A stretch of 39,272 nucleotides of DNA, from positions 1-39,272 of the forward strand of contig NZ_SMJX01000047.1 of assembly GCF_004348535.1 (NCBI RefSeq), in the 5' to 3' direction. This DNA is from Actinomadura sp. KC216. GTDB taxonomy: Bacteria > Actinomycetota > Actinomycetes > Streptosporangiales > Streptosporangiaceae. The position numbers were made by a program, and so were the translations under genes. The notes below the pieces were generated by a model. The model did not search any database. It worked only from the letters and a program-made list of their open reading frames with translations, and was not told the DNA's origin. How positions within the stretch are numbered: the stretch's first letter is position 1; each line of letters opens with the position of its first letter. Below, piece by piece: positions 17,443 through 24,796 of this stretch.

Positions 17443-18810
17443 TCAGCCGCCCACGTCGCCGAGCAGGTCGGTGACCAGCGCGGCGATCGGCGACCGCTCC
17501 GACCGCGTCAGCGTCACGTGCGCGAACAGCGGATGCCCCTTGAGCTTCTCCACCACCGCCGCGACGCCGTCGTGCCGCCCGACCCGCAGGTTGTCGCGCT
17601 GCGCCACGTCGTGCGTCAGCACGACCCGCGACCCCGCGCCGATCCGCGACAGCACGGTCAGCAGCACGCCGCGCTCCAGCGACTGCGCCTCGTCCACGAT
17701 CACGAACGCGTCGTGCAGCGACCGCCCGCGGATGTGGGTGAGCGGCAGGACCTCCAACATGTCACGGTCCACGACCTCGTCGATGACGTCCGGGGTCGTC
17801 ACCGCCGACAGGGTGTCGTAGACGGCCTGCGCCCACGGCGACATCTTCTCGTTCTCCGAGCCGGGCAGGTAGCCGAGCTCCTGGCCGCCGACCGCGTACA
17901 GGGGGCGGAACACCACGACCTTGCGGTGCCGCCCGCGCTCCATCACGGCCTCCAGGCCCGCGCACAGCGCGAGCGCCGACTTGCCGGTGCCGGCCCGCCC
18001 GCCGAGCGAGACGATGCCGACCTCCTCGTCCATCAGCAGGTCGAGCGCGATCCGCTGCTCGGCGGACCGGCCGCGCAGCCCGAACACCTCCCGGTCGCCG
18101 CGCACCAGCTTCACCGACTTGTCCGGCAGCGTCCGGCCGAGCGCCGAGCCGCGCTCCGACAGCAGCCGCAGCCCCGTGTGGCAGGGCAGGTCCCGCGCCT
18201 CGTCGACGTCCGCGGCGCCCGACTCGTACAGGTCCTCGACGACCCCGGCGGGCACCTCCAGCTCCCGCATGCCCGTCCAGCCGGACTCCACGACGGCCAG
18301 CTCCGCCCGGTACTCCTCGGCGGTGAGGCCGACCGCGGACGCCTTCACCCGCATCGGCAGGTCCTTGGAGACCAGCACGACGTCGCGCCCCTCGCGCGCG
18401 AGCCACGCCGCGACCGACAGGATGCGGGTGTCGTTGTCGCCGAGCCGGAACCCGTCCGGCAGCACGCTCGGGTCGGCGTGGTTCAGCTCGACGCGGAGCG
18501 TGCCGCCCTGGTCGCCGACCGGGCCGTCCACGGACACGGGCTCGTCCAGCCTGCCGTGCCGCAGCCGCAGGTCGTCCAGCAGGCGCAGGGCCTGCCGGGC
18601 GAAGTATCCGAGCTCGGGGTGGTGGCGCTTGGCCTCAAGCTCGGAGATCACGACGATGGGGAGTACGACCTCGTGCTCGGCGAACCGGGTCAGCGCCCCC
18701 GGGTCGGCGAGCAGGACGCTGGTGTCGAGGACGTACGTGCGCCGATCCGGCACGAAGGTACCGGAGGTGTTCCCGGACGGACCGGGACGGCGCGCGGAGG
18801 TTGTGGCCAC
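17443..18810 (-). CDS. phoH2: PIN domain-PhoH family ATPase (PhoH2)
   Basis: 455 aa, GTG start 18810 with GGAGA 5 nt upstream. N-terminal PIN ribonuclease domain (about 24-155) with acidic residues Asp29 (YVLDTSVLL), Glu57/59 (ISELEA), Asp125/127 (GDNDTRI) and Asp150 (SKDLP). C-terminal PhoH helicase-like ATPase (about 240-450) with Walker [10 protein letters not shown] (270-278) and Walker B FVIVDEAQ (369-376), plus [12 protein letters not shown]. PhoH2 proteins are reported to unwind and cleave RNA in an ATP-dependent way. It lies 81 bases after the prenyltransferase gene on the same strand, with alternative hairpins between. Mycobacterial PhoH2 can be co-expressed with an upstream antitoxin-like gene; no such gene is evident here. 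Confidence 0.93.
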   Translation of the reverse strand: MATTSARRPGPSGNTSGTFVPDRRTYVLDTSVLLADPGALTRFAEHEVVLPIVVISELEAKRHHPELGYFARQALRLLDDLRLRHGRLDEPVSVDGPVGDQGGTLRVELNHADPSVLPDGFRLGDNDTRILSVAAWLAREGRDVVLVSKDLPMRVKASAVGLTAEEYRAELAVVESGWTGMRELEVPAGVVEDLYESGAADVDEARDLPCHTGLRLLSERGSALGRTLPDKSVKLVRGDREVFGLRGRSAEQRIALDLLMDEEVGIVSLGGRAGTGKSALALCAGLEAVMERGRHRKVVVFRPLYAVGGQELGYLPGSENEKMSPWAQAVYDTLSAVTTPDVIDEVVDRDMLEVLPLTHIRGRSLHDAFVIVDEAQSLERGVLLTVLSRIGAGSRVVLTHDVAQRDNLRVGRHDGVAAVVEKLKGHPLFAHVTLTRSERSPIAALVTDLLGDVGG

Positions 18811-18851
18811 TCGATCTCCCTGATGATGGGGGACTTGCCAGTGGCGCGTTG

Positions 18852-18886
18852 GTCCACCGCAAGGGCGGTGGTGGGGGCCGGTGGAC
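18852..18886 (-). terminator. Alternative hairpins between uppS and phoH
   Basis: Two mutually exclusive stems share one CCACC arm: CCACCGC (18854-18860) with GCGGTGG (18865-18871), 4-nt loop, and GTCCACC (18852-18858) with GGTGGAC (18880-18886). This could be a simple terminator or an attenuator controlling read-through into phoH. Confidence 0.45.
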
Positions 18887-18891
18887 GGCCG

Positions 18892-19743
18892 TCAGGTACC
18901 GTAGCGCCGGTGCCGCGCGGCGTACGAGCGCATGGCCCGGAGGAAGTCGACCTTGCGGAAGTCCGGCCAGTGGACCTCGCAGAAGTGGAACTCCGAGTGG
19001 GCGCTCTGCCAGAGCATGAAGCCGGAGAGACGCTGCTCCCCCGACGTGCGGATGACCAGGTCCGGATCCGGCTGGCCGCGCGTGTAGAGATGCTCCGCGA
19101 TGTGCTCGACGTCGAGGATCTCGGCGAGTTCCTCGATGCTGGTGCCCCGGCTCGCCTGCTCGATGAGCAGAGAGCGCACCGCATCAGCGATCTCACGCCT
19201 ACCCCCATACCCAACCGCGACGTTCACAATCAGGCCCGGGGCGTCCGATGTGGCCTCACCGGCGTCCTTCAGAACGCGGGCGGTCTTGTCGGGCAGCAGG
19301 TCGAGGGCGCCGACGGGCTTCACGTGCCAGCCGTCGGACGCGAGCTTCCCGACGGTGTTCTCGATGATCTCCAGCAGCGGGTCCAGCTCGGCGGCGGGAC
19401 GGTTCAGGTTGTCGGTGGACAGCAGCCACAGCGTGACGTGCTCCACCCCCGCCTCCGTGCTCCACTGCAGCAGCTCGGAGATCTTCTGGGCGCCGCGCTG
19501 GTGGCCGGAGTTGACGTCGGCGAGGCCCATCGACCTTGCCCAGCGGCGGTTCCCGTCCAGGATCACGCCGACATGGCGGGGCGTGACGTCCTTCGGCAGC
19601 GACGCCTCGACCCGGTGCTCGTACATCCGGTAGACGACGTCGCGGACGGCCGCGTAGGGGCCGCTGTGGCGGATGGCGGAGGTCAGCCGTCCGCCGGCCT
19701 TCCGCATGCCGGTGCGCGGCTTTCCCGTACGCCGAACCCCCAT
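18892..19743 (-). CDS. uppS: Cis-prenyltransferase (isoprenyl diphosphate synthase)
   Basis: 283 aa. It condenses isopentenyl diphosphate units in cis onto an allylic primer to give the lipid carrier precursor for cell wall synthesis. Motifs: HVGVILDGNRRWARS with catalytic Asp63, GHQRGAQKI, TLWLLSTDNLNRP, VAVGYGGRREI, and the C-terminal RTSGEQRLSGFMLWQ with SEFHF and WPDFRKVDF. The N-terminal ~50 aa extension is longer than in E. coli UppS and occurs in actinobacterial members. Its position near phoH2 and YyaL matches mycobacterial Rv1086, a short-chain (2Z,6E)-farnesyl diphosphate synthase, so that product is more likely than undecaprenyl diphosphate. ATG 19743 has GAAGGGA upstream; a promoter lies at 19787-19816. 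Confidence 0.92.
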   Translation of the reverse strand: MGVRRTGKPRTGMRKAGGRLTSAIRHSGPYAAVRDVVYRMYEHRVEASLPKDVTPRHVGVILDGNRRWARSMGLADVNSGHQRGAQKISELLQWSTEAGVEHVTLWLLSTDNLNRPAAELDPLLEIIENTVGKLASDGWHVKPVGALDLLPDKTARVLKDAGEATSDAPGLIVNVAVGYGGRREIADAVRSLLIEQASRGTSIEELAEILDVEHIAEHLYTRGQPDPDLVIRTSGEQRLSGFMLWQSAHSEFHFCEVHWPDFRKVDFLRAMRSYAARHRRYGT

Positions 19744-19786
19744 ATGGGCATCCCTTCGAGCGGCGTCCCTGGCGGGAGGACGCTCA

Positions 19787-19816
19787 ATTATGGCCCGACG
19801 GCGCTACTTATCTCAC
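19787..19816 (-). promoter_or_regulatory. Candidate promoter of uppS
   Basis: Minus strand GTGAGA (19816-19811), 18-bp spacer, CATAAT (19792-19787; five of six to TATAAT). The predicted leader is about 37 nt. Confidence 0.45.
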
Positions 19817-19829
19817 CGTTCCCGTCATG

Positions 19830-20402
19830 TCAGGCTAATGCGCGGGGCGCTCCGGACCGGCCGTTTGGCCTGCTCCGGCCCGTTGACCTTTCGGCCTCGG
19901 CGAGCAGATCGGCGAGGAAACGGGCGAGGTCGGCGGAGGTGAGCATGGCGCGGACGCCGCGCCCGCTCGCGCCCCACGCCTCGATGACGGCCCGCCGCGC
20001 GATCCGCCACCGTCCGGCCGCGGACTGCTGCCGCCCGACCCACATCGAGGACGTCCGCAGCGCGCAGCGCAGCTCGCCGGTGCTCACCACGTCGCCGCGG
20101 TCGCGGTAGCGGAAGGAGAACAGCTCGGGTTCGCGGGCCGCACCGCCGCCGGGCGGCTCCGGGAACCGGTCGTCGGGGTCGGGCCAGCGGACGGACTGCG
20201 GGGACCCGTCGGCCCTGGCCGCGGCCACCCGGGCGGCGAGGTCGGCCAGGAAGTACCCGCACCGCTCCCCCACCGCGCCGAACGAGTCGCCGTCCCGCCA
20301 CAGCTCCAGCGTGACCTCGAACGGGGTGCCGTCACGGTCGAGCGAGGCGACCGGGACGACGGCGAGGTCGGAGCCGTCCAGGCAGCGAAGACCGTGCGCC
20401 AC
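19830..20402 (-). CDS. Hypothetical protein
   Basis: About 190 aa from GTG 20402, which has a G-rich ribosome-site-like stretch upstream; an in-frame ATG at 20450 would add 16 Arg/Gly-rich residues that look non-coding. The sequence has a mixed alpha/beta look: DLAVVPVASLDRDG, FEVTLELWRDGDSFGAVGER, a Gly/Pro-rich stretch, ELFSFRYRDRGDVVST and a helical C-terminus (DLARFLADLLAEAERS). No membrane segment and no domain that I recognise. Three cysteines are scattered. It lies 86 bases upstream of uppS on the same strand. Two ATGATCA repeats (20478-20484, 20491-20497) upstream may be regulatory. Function unknown. Confidence 0.72.
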   Translation of the reverse strand: MAHGLRCLDGSDLAVVPVASLDRDGTPFEVTLELWRDGDSFGAVGERCGYFLADLAARVAAARADGSPQSVRWPDPDDRFPEPPGGGAAREPELFSFRYRDRGDVVSTGELRCALRTSSMWVGRQQSAAGRWRIARRAVIEAWGASGRGVRAMLTSADLARFLADLLAEAERSTGRSRPNGRSGAPRALA

Positions 20403-20477
20403 CCGTCCACCCCCTGCTCGCCGTCCGCGCCCGCTCCCGCGGGCCCGCATGAACGCACAGTAGGGCAGGGCGGCACC

Positions 20478-20497
20478 ATGATCACACCCCATGATCA
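20478..20497. repeat. ATGATCA direct repeats upstream of hypothetical gene
   Basis: ATGATCA occurs at 20478-20484 and 20491-20497 (13-bp period), followed by TGATCG at 20501, between two minus-strand genes. The A/T content is high for this genome. A possible regulator site for the gene starting at 20402. Confidence 0.35.
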
Positions 20498-20571
20498 TCG
20501 TGATCGGGTAATGAAGCCGGGCCCGCCCCCGTCCTCAAGGCCCGGCCCGCCTTCCGGGGCCCGGCGCGGGC

Positions 20572-21099
20572 TCAGGCCTTGGGGCCGGCGGCGCGGGCGC
20601 GTTCGACGTGCTGGAGCGCGGAGCGCAGCTCCGACAGCCACTCGTCGGTGTTCTTGCCGACGAGCCGCACGCACCAGGCGAGCGCGTCGCTGCGGCTGCG
20701 GGCGACGCCGGCCTCGACGAGGGTGTCCAGGACGCGCCGTTCGGGCTGCCGGAGCCGGGTCATGACGGGCACCGACAGGGTGGTGAACATCTCGCGCTCG
20801 CCGCCGCACTCGACGCCCCAGGAGACCTTGTGGCCGAAGCGCCGTTCGGCCTCCCGGGCGATGCTCATGCGCCGGTCGCGGGTCTCCTCGCGGAACCGCT
20901 GGACGTGGCCGGCGATCGCGCCCGCCCGCTCCGCCTCGGACACCTCCGGCGCCGCGGCGGCGGGCGGTTCGGGGAGGCGGCCGATGACGCTGACCTCCTC
21001 GCGGTCGAGGACGACCTCCGGCGGTCCCTCGAACCAGTCGTCGGGGAGCCGTCCGGCGAACCAGCCGCGGAGCTGCTCCGCCGCTTCACTCGTACTCAT
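20572..21099 (-). CDS. Conserved hypothetical protein with ribbon-helix-helix-like segment
   Basis: 175 aa, ATG 21099. Residues about 30-45 (LDREEVSVIGRLPEP) resemble a conserved actinobacterial segment I have seen only in unnamed proteins. The middle is helical and basic (IAGHVQRFREETRDRRMSIA). Residues about 100-150 have a strand-helix-helix pattern: MFTTLSVPVMTRL, then ERRVLDTLVEAGVARSRSDA and LAWCVRLV, like a ribbon-helix-helix (CopG/MetJ) fold, suggesting DNA binding; this is inference. The C-terminus is helical (EWLSELRSALQHVERARA). TAATTT (21112-21107) ends 7 nt before ATG, so the mRNA is likely leaderless. It is divergent from the DHA2 exporter, sharing 116 bp of upstream DNA. Confidence 0.78.
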   Translation of the reverse strand: MSTSEAAEQLRGWFAGRLPDDWFEGPPEVVLDREEVSVIGRLPEPPAAAAPEVSEAERAGAIAGHVQRFREETRDRRMSIAREAERRFGHKVSWGVECGGEREMFTTLSVPVMTRLRQPERRVLDTLVEAGVARSRSDALAWCVRLVGKNTDEWLSELRSALQHVERARAAGPKA

Positions 21100-21106
21100 G
21101 TAATCA

Positions 21107-21112
21107 AAATTA
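21107..21112 (-). promoter_or_regulatory. -10 element of leaderless hypothetical gene
   Basis: TAATTT on the minus strand ends exactly 7 nt before ATG 21099, placing the transcription start at or next to the start codon. No ribosome site is present. Confidence 0.5.
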
Positions 21113-21149
21113 CAACCCTGTCGGCGGCGTGCGCCAGCCTCCGCCGCCA

Positions 21150-21182
21150 TTGACATCCACCACCTTTTGAGAGTTACTCTCA
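21150..21182 (+). promoter_or_regulatory. DHA2 exporter promoter with overlapping TetR operator
   Basis: TTGACA (21150-21155), a 19-bp spacer and TACTCT (21175-21180). The -10 lies inside a perfect 15-bp palindrome TGAGAGT-T-ACTCTCA (21168-21182). A TetR bound here would block RNA polymerase; the cognate regulator is probably the TetR gene downstream of the exporter. Confidence 0.65.
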
Positions 21183-21215
21183 TTTCATAGTTCACTTCAA
21201 ATGGGGGTGACCGCC

Positions 21216-22754
21216 ATGAAGGTGGGGTACGGTCGGCGCTGGTTCGGGCTGGCGGCGCTGGCGCTCAGCATGCTGGTGCTCGGGTTCGACATGACGATCC
21301 TCAACGTGGCGCTGACCACGCTGTCGGAGGAGCTGCGCGCGAGCACCGGCGAGCTGCAGTGGATCGTCGACTCCTACCTGCTCGTCTTCGGGGCGCTGCT
21401 GCTCCCGGCCGGGCTGCTCGGCGACCGGTTCGGCCGCAAATGGCTGCTGATCACCGGGCTCGGGATCTTCGGCGCCGCGTCCCTCCTCGGCGCGTTCGCG
21501 GACGGCACCGGCGGCGTCATCGCGGCCCGCGCGCTCATGGGGCTCGGCGCCGCGATCGTGACGCCGCTGTCCATGTCCATGATCCCGGCGATCTTCCCGC
21601 CGGAGGAGCGGACCAGGGCCGTCGCCATCTGGTCGGCGTCCACCGCGCTCGGGCTCCCGCTCGGCCCGCTGCTCGGCGGCTGGCTGCTGGAGAACTTCTG
21701 GTGGGGCTCGATCTTCCTGATCAACGTGCCGGTCGTGGTCGCGGCCGGCCTCGCGGTGGCGCTGCTGCTGCCCGAGACGCGGGACCCGTCCGCGCCCCGC
21801 GTCGACGGGTTCGGCGCGCTGCTGTCCATGGGCGGGATCGTCGCGCTCGTGTACGGGGTCATCGAGGCCCCGGTGCGCGGCTGGGGCGACGCGGTCGTGC
21901 TCGGCTCGTTCGCGCTCGCGGCCGTCCTGCTGGCGGGCTTCGCGCTCTGGGAGCGGCGGACCGCCCACCCCATGCTGCCCACGGCGCTGTTCCGGGACGC
22001 CCGGTTCATGTGGGCGATGGTCGCCGCCGTCACGGCGAACCTGATACTGGCGGGCGTGCTGTTCGTCGTGCCGCAGTACCTGGAGGCCGTCCAGGGCAAC
22101 GGCGTCTTCGACACCGGGCTGAAGCTCATCCCGATGCTGCTCGGGCTCATGGGCGGCGCTCTCGCCACCGACCGCGCGACGCCCCGCCTCGGGCACAAGC
22201 CCGTCATCGTGCTGGGCCTGCTGGTGCTGGCGGCCGGATGCGGCTGGGGGGCGCTCACGGGCACCGGCGACGGCTACGCCCAGACCGTCGGGTGGCTGGT
22301 CGTGGTCGGGCTCGGCAGCGGCCTCACGATGGTCCCGGCGATGGACGCGGTCCTCGCCACGCTCCCCGCCGGCCAGGCCGGACGCGGCTCCGGGCTCGTC
22401 CAGACGCTGCGCCAGACCGGCGGGACGCTCGGCGTCGCGGGCCTCGGCAGCCTGCTGGCGGCGATCTACCGCGACCGCGTCGGCACCGGCGGCCTGCCCC
22501 CGGACGCGGCGGACGCCGCCCGCGACTCGGTCGGCGGCGCCGTCGCGGTCGCGGAGCGGCTCGGGGACGGCGGGCTGCTCGCCTCCGCGCGGGACGCCTA
22601 CGTCCACGGCATGGCCGCGGTGCTCGGCGCCTGCGGGGCCGCCGCGCTCGCCGTCGCCGTCCTGCTGTGGCTCTTCCAGCCCGGACGCGTCCCCGGAGAT
22701 GCGGGGCCCACCGCCGATGACACAGAATCGGACCATGAGCACGTCGCACCCTGA
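21216..22754 (+). CDS. DHA2 family MFS drug exporter (EmrB/QacA-like)
   Basis: 512 aa with about 14 membrane segments. Signature elements: LGFDMTILNVALTTLSEEL (motif D1 region), SYLLVFGALLLPAGLLGDRF with motif A GDRFGRK, ARALMGLGAAIVTPLSMSM and motif C-like ASTALGLPLGPLLGG. Proton-coupled export of cationic or hydrophobic compounds is the family role. ATG 21216 is preferred over ATG 21201 because GGGGGTG lies 6 nt upstream of the former. The promoter carries a TetR-type operator, and the last 20 bases overlap the TetR gene, making a self-contained inducible efflux cassette. The actual substrate is unknown. Confidence 0.92.
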   Translation: MKVGYGRRWFGLAALALSMLVLGFDMTILNVALTTLSEELRASTGELQWIVDSYLLVFGALLLPAGLLGDRFGRKWLLITGLGIFGAASLLGAFADGTGGVIAARALMGLGAAIVTPLSMSMIPAIFPPEERTRAVAIWSASTALGLPLGPLLGGWLLENFWWGSIFLINVPVVVAAGLAVALLLPETRDPSAPRVDGFGALLSMGGIVALVYGVIEAPVRGWGDAVVLGSFALAAVLLAGFALWERRTAHPMLPTALFRDARFMWAMVAAVTANLILAGVLFVVPQYLEAVQGNGVFDTGLKLIPMLLGLMGGALATDRATPRLGHKPVIVLGLLVLAAGCGWGALTGTGDGYAQTVGWLVVVGLGSGLTMVPAMDAVLATLPAGQAGRGSGLVQTLRQTGGTLGVAGLGSLLAAIYRDRVGTGGLPPDAADAARDSVGGAVAVAERLGDGGLLASARDAYVHGMAAVLGACGAAALAVAVLLWLFQPGRVPGDAGPTADDTESDHEHVAP

Positions 22755-23373
22755 GCATGCGATCGACCGGCTGGAGGACCGGCTCGCCCGGCTTCCGCTG
22801 CGCGAGCGCAAGAAGCTGAGGACCCGGAGGGCCATCCAGGACCACGCCCTCCGGCTCTTCACCGAGCAGGGGTACGACGGGACGACGGTGGAGCAGATCG
22901 CGGCCGCGGCGGAGATCTCGCCGAGCACGTTCTTCCGCTACTTCCCCACCAAGGAGGACGTCGTCCTCACCGACGAGTACGACCCGCTCATCGCCGAGAT
23001 GTTCCGCGAGCAGCCGCCGGAGACGCCCCCGCTGGAGGCGTTCCGTGCCGTGATCCGCGAGATCATGACGCAGATGCAGGCGGCCGACCTGCCGGCCACC
23101 CGGACGCGCCTGCGGCTCATGGCCGAGGTCCCCGCCCTGCGCGGGCGCATGGCCGAGACGATGCGGGTGGGCACCCGCGCCGTCCTGTCCGAGCTCGTCG
23201 CCGAACGGACCGGCCGGCGCGGTGACGACCAGGAGGTCGAGACGTTCAGCTGGGCGGTGCTGGGCGTCCTGCAAGCCGCGCTCTACCGGTGGCTGGAGAG
23301 CCCGGAGGAGCTCGACCTGGCCGAGCTCATCGACCGGAACCTGGAGTTCCTCGGCCGCGGCTGCCCCTTGTAG
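22735..23373 (+). CDS. TetR family regulator of the DHA2 exporter
   Basis: 212 aa. TetR_N helix-turn-helix at about residues 20-70: RTRRAIQDHALRLFTEQGYD, then VEQIAAAAEISPSTFFRYFPTK, followed by EDVVLTDEYDPL, typical of the AcrR-like group with an MftR-type C-terminal domain. Start ATG 22735 overlaps the exporter stop by 20 bases; ATG 22717 in frame is an alternative, and neither has a strong ribosome site, so translation is probably coupled to the exporter. Predicted to bind the palindrome at 21168-21182 and repress its own operon. The TAG stop abuts the TAG of the opposing NlpC/P60 gene (TAGCTA at 23371-23376). Confidence 0.92.
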   Translation: MSTSHPEHAIDRLEDRLARLPLRERKKLRTRRAIQDHALRLFTEQGYDGTTVEQIAAAAEISPSTFFRYFPTKEDVVLTDEYDPLIAEMFREQPPETPPLEAFRAVIREIMTQMQAADLPATRTRLRLMAEVPALRGRMAETMRVGTRAVLSELVAERTGRRGDDQEVETFSWAVLGVLQAALYRWLESPEELDLAELIDRNLEFLGRGCPL

Positions 23374-24543
23374 CTAACGCGCGAGGCTGTTGGCGATCTT
23401 GGGGCTGACCCGGACGGCGCCGCGCATGTTGCGGGTGTAGACGTCCTGCACCTGCACCACCGTGCCGCGCCTCGGGGCGGCCAGCATCTTGCCCTTCCCG
23501 AGGTAGAGCGCGATGTGGGAGATGTAGCCGGGCGCGGTCGGGTCGTTGGCCCAGATGAGCATGTCGCCGGGCTGGGCCTTGCTGTACGGGACGACCCAGC
23601 CGACGCGCGCCTGGTCGGCCGCGACGCGCGGGAGCCTGATGCCCGCCTTGGCGAACGCGTACTGCATGAGGCCCGAGCAGTCGTAGCCGCCCTCCTGCTC
23701 GGACTCGCCGCCCCACACGTACGGCCAGCCGAGCCGGGTGTGCGCGGCCTGGATCACCGTCCGGACCTGCCGCGCCGTCATGACCTGCCCGTTGGGGACG
23801 TTGCCCGGCGCCGCGGGCTCGATCTCCGGATTGACGGCGACGGCCTTCGCGCCCTTCGGCAGCACCTTGCGGAGCTTCTTGATGAACGTCTTCGGCTCGG
23901 TCTTCGGCACGCTGATCAGCATCGCGTTGCCGGACGGCATGCCGAGGGCCTGCGCGGTGGTGCGCGAGACGACCGCGTCCACGTCGCCGATGCCCATCGT
24001 CGCGTACGCGCCCACGCGCAGCGGCGACTGGTTCGTCCTGCCCCCCACGGGCACCTGGCTGCCGAGCGCCACGCCGCCGTCGTTGCCCATCGTGAAGGAG
24101 ATCGCGACGTCACCGGCCGCCACGTTCCGCCACAGCGCGTCCGACCTGGCGGTGGGCTTCGGCGTGTAGTTGCGGAACGTGGACGGGTCGACGCCCATCA
24201 GCCCGACCCGCTTGCCCGCGACCATGCCCTGCACGGCGTCCACGACTTCGACGCCCTTCACGTTCTTTGCGCCGCGCACCTTAGCGACCAGCTCGGGCGG
24301 AAGGGTGGACGGCGCGGCGACCAGGACGTGCGGGGTGAGCCGGGTGCCCTGCGGCGCGACGGCGCCGGGCGACAGGCCGGTGCGGTCGGACGCGGCCACG
24401 AACCGGCCGAACCGCTCGGTGCCCCGGGTCGACGCGGGACCGTCGTCACCGCGCGCGACCAGGACGGCGACATTGGCGCCAAGGGTCGTCAGCACTGAAA
24501 CGCCGATGATCGTCGGAAGGGCCCGGCGGTTCGGCTTTCCCAC
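23374..24543 (-). CDS. NlpC/P60 peptidoglycan hydrolase with unusual N-terminal domain
   Basis: 389 aa from GTG 24543 (GGAG 7 nt upstream; GTG 24549 is an alternative). A membrane anchor or uncleaved signal (about 9-30, LPTIIGVSVLTTLGANVAVLVA) is followed by a ~170-residue extracytoplasmic domain (about 70-230) with DAVQGMVAGKRVGLMGVDP, VALGSQVPVGG and VDAVVSRTTAQALGM, which recalls the MacB-like periplasmic core of ABC permeases (inference). The C-terminal NlpC/P60 domain (about 260-385) has VWGGESEQEGGYDCSGLMQY with nucleophile Cys289, His343 in YISHIALYLG, and PGDMLIW. The domain cleaves peptide stems of peptidoglycan outside the membrane. An 18-bp tandem repeat lies just upstream. Confidence 0.88.
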   Translation of the reverse strand: MGKPNRRALPTIIGVSVLTTLGANVAVLVARGDDGPASTRGTERFGRFVAASDRTGLSPGAVAPQGTRLTPHVLVAAPSTLPPELVAKVRGAKNVKGVEVVDAVQGMVAGKRVGLMGVDPSTFRNYTPKPTARSDALWRNVAAGDVAISFTMGNDGGVALGSQVPVGGRTNQSPLRVGAYATMGIGDVDAVVSRTTAQALGMPSGNAMLISVPKTEPKTFIKKLRKVLPKGAKAVAVNPEIEPAAPGNVPNGQVMTARQVRTVIQAAHTRLGWPYVWGGESEQEGGYDCSGLMQYAFAKAGIRLPRVAADQARVGWVVPYSKAQPGDMLIWANDPTAPGYISHIALYLGKGKMLAAPRRGTVVQVQDVYTRNMRGAVRVSPKIANSLAR

Positions 24544-24577
24544 TGCCACACTCCTCGAAAGGTCGGCCCCGTTGCGG

Positions 24578-24610
24578 ACGTCACACCGTGTTCTAACGTC
24601 GCACCGTGTT
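24578..24610. repeat. Tandem direct repeat upstream of NlpC/P60 gene
   Basis: ACGTCACACCGTGTT (24578-24592) and ACGTCGCACCGTGTT (24596-24610) differ at one base and repeat with an 18-bp period, 35-67 bp before the GTG start. Position suits an operator around the transcription start. Confidence 0.55.
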
Positions 24611-24796
24611 GTTAAGTTCGCGGTGGACCCCGGTTCCGTCCGGCCACCGTCGAGATACCCGGCGCTCCCGGCGGCCACCCTCGTCCGGACGGCCCCGTTG
24701 GGTCAGCCTCGCCCCTGCTACCCAGTGGTAACACCAAGCGGGTACGAGATCAAGGTCACGCTGCCACAAAATGGACGAATCGTCCAATGTCGCACG

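Noticed and set aside
17518..20109. Very long open frame on the plus strand over phoH and uppS
   Set aside because: Antisense shadow of two well-recognised minus-strand genes; composition is the GC-rich third-position mirror and no domain is seen.
20403..20498. Upstream extension of the 190-aa hypothetical protein to ATG 20450 or beyond
   Set aside because: The extra residues (RARGSGRGRRAGGG) look like translated non-coding DNA and overlap the ATGATCA repeat region.
24620..24700. Inverted repeat CCGTCCGG/CCGGACGG upstream of the NlpC/P60 gene as a riboswitch or terminator
   Set aside because: 8-bp arms are separated by about 40 bases with no supporting core motif; expected by chance in DNA this GC-rich.
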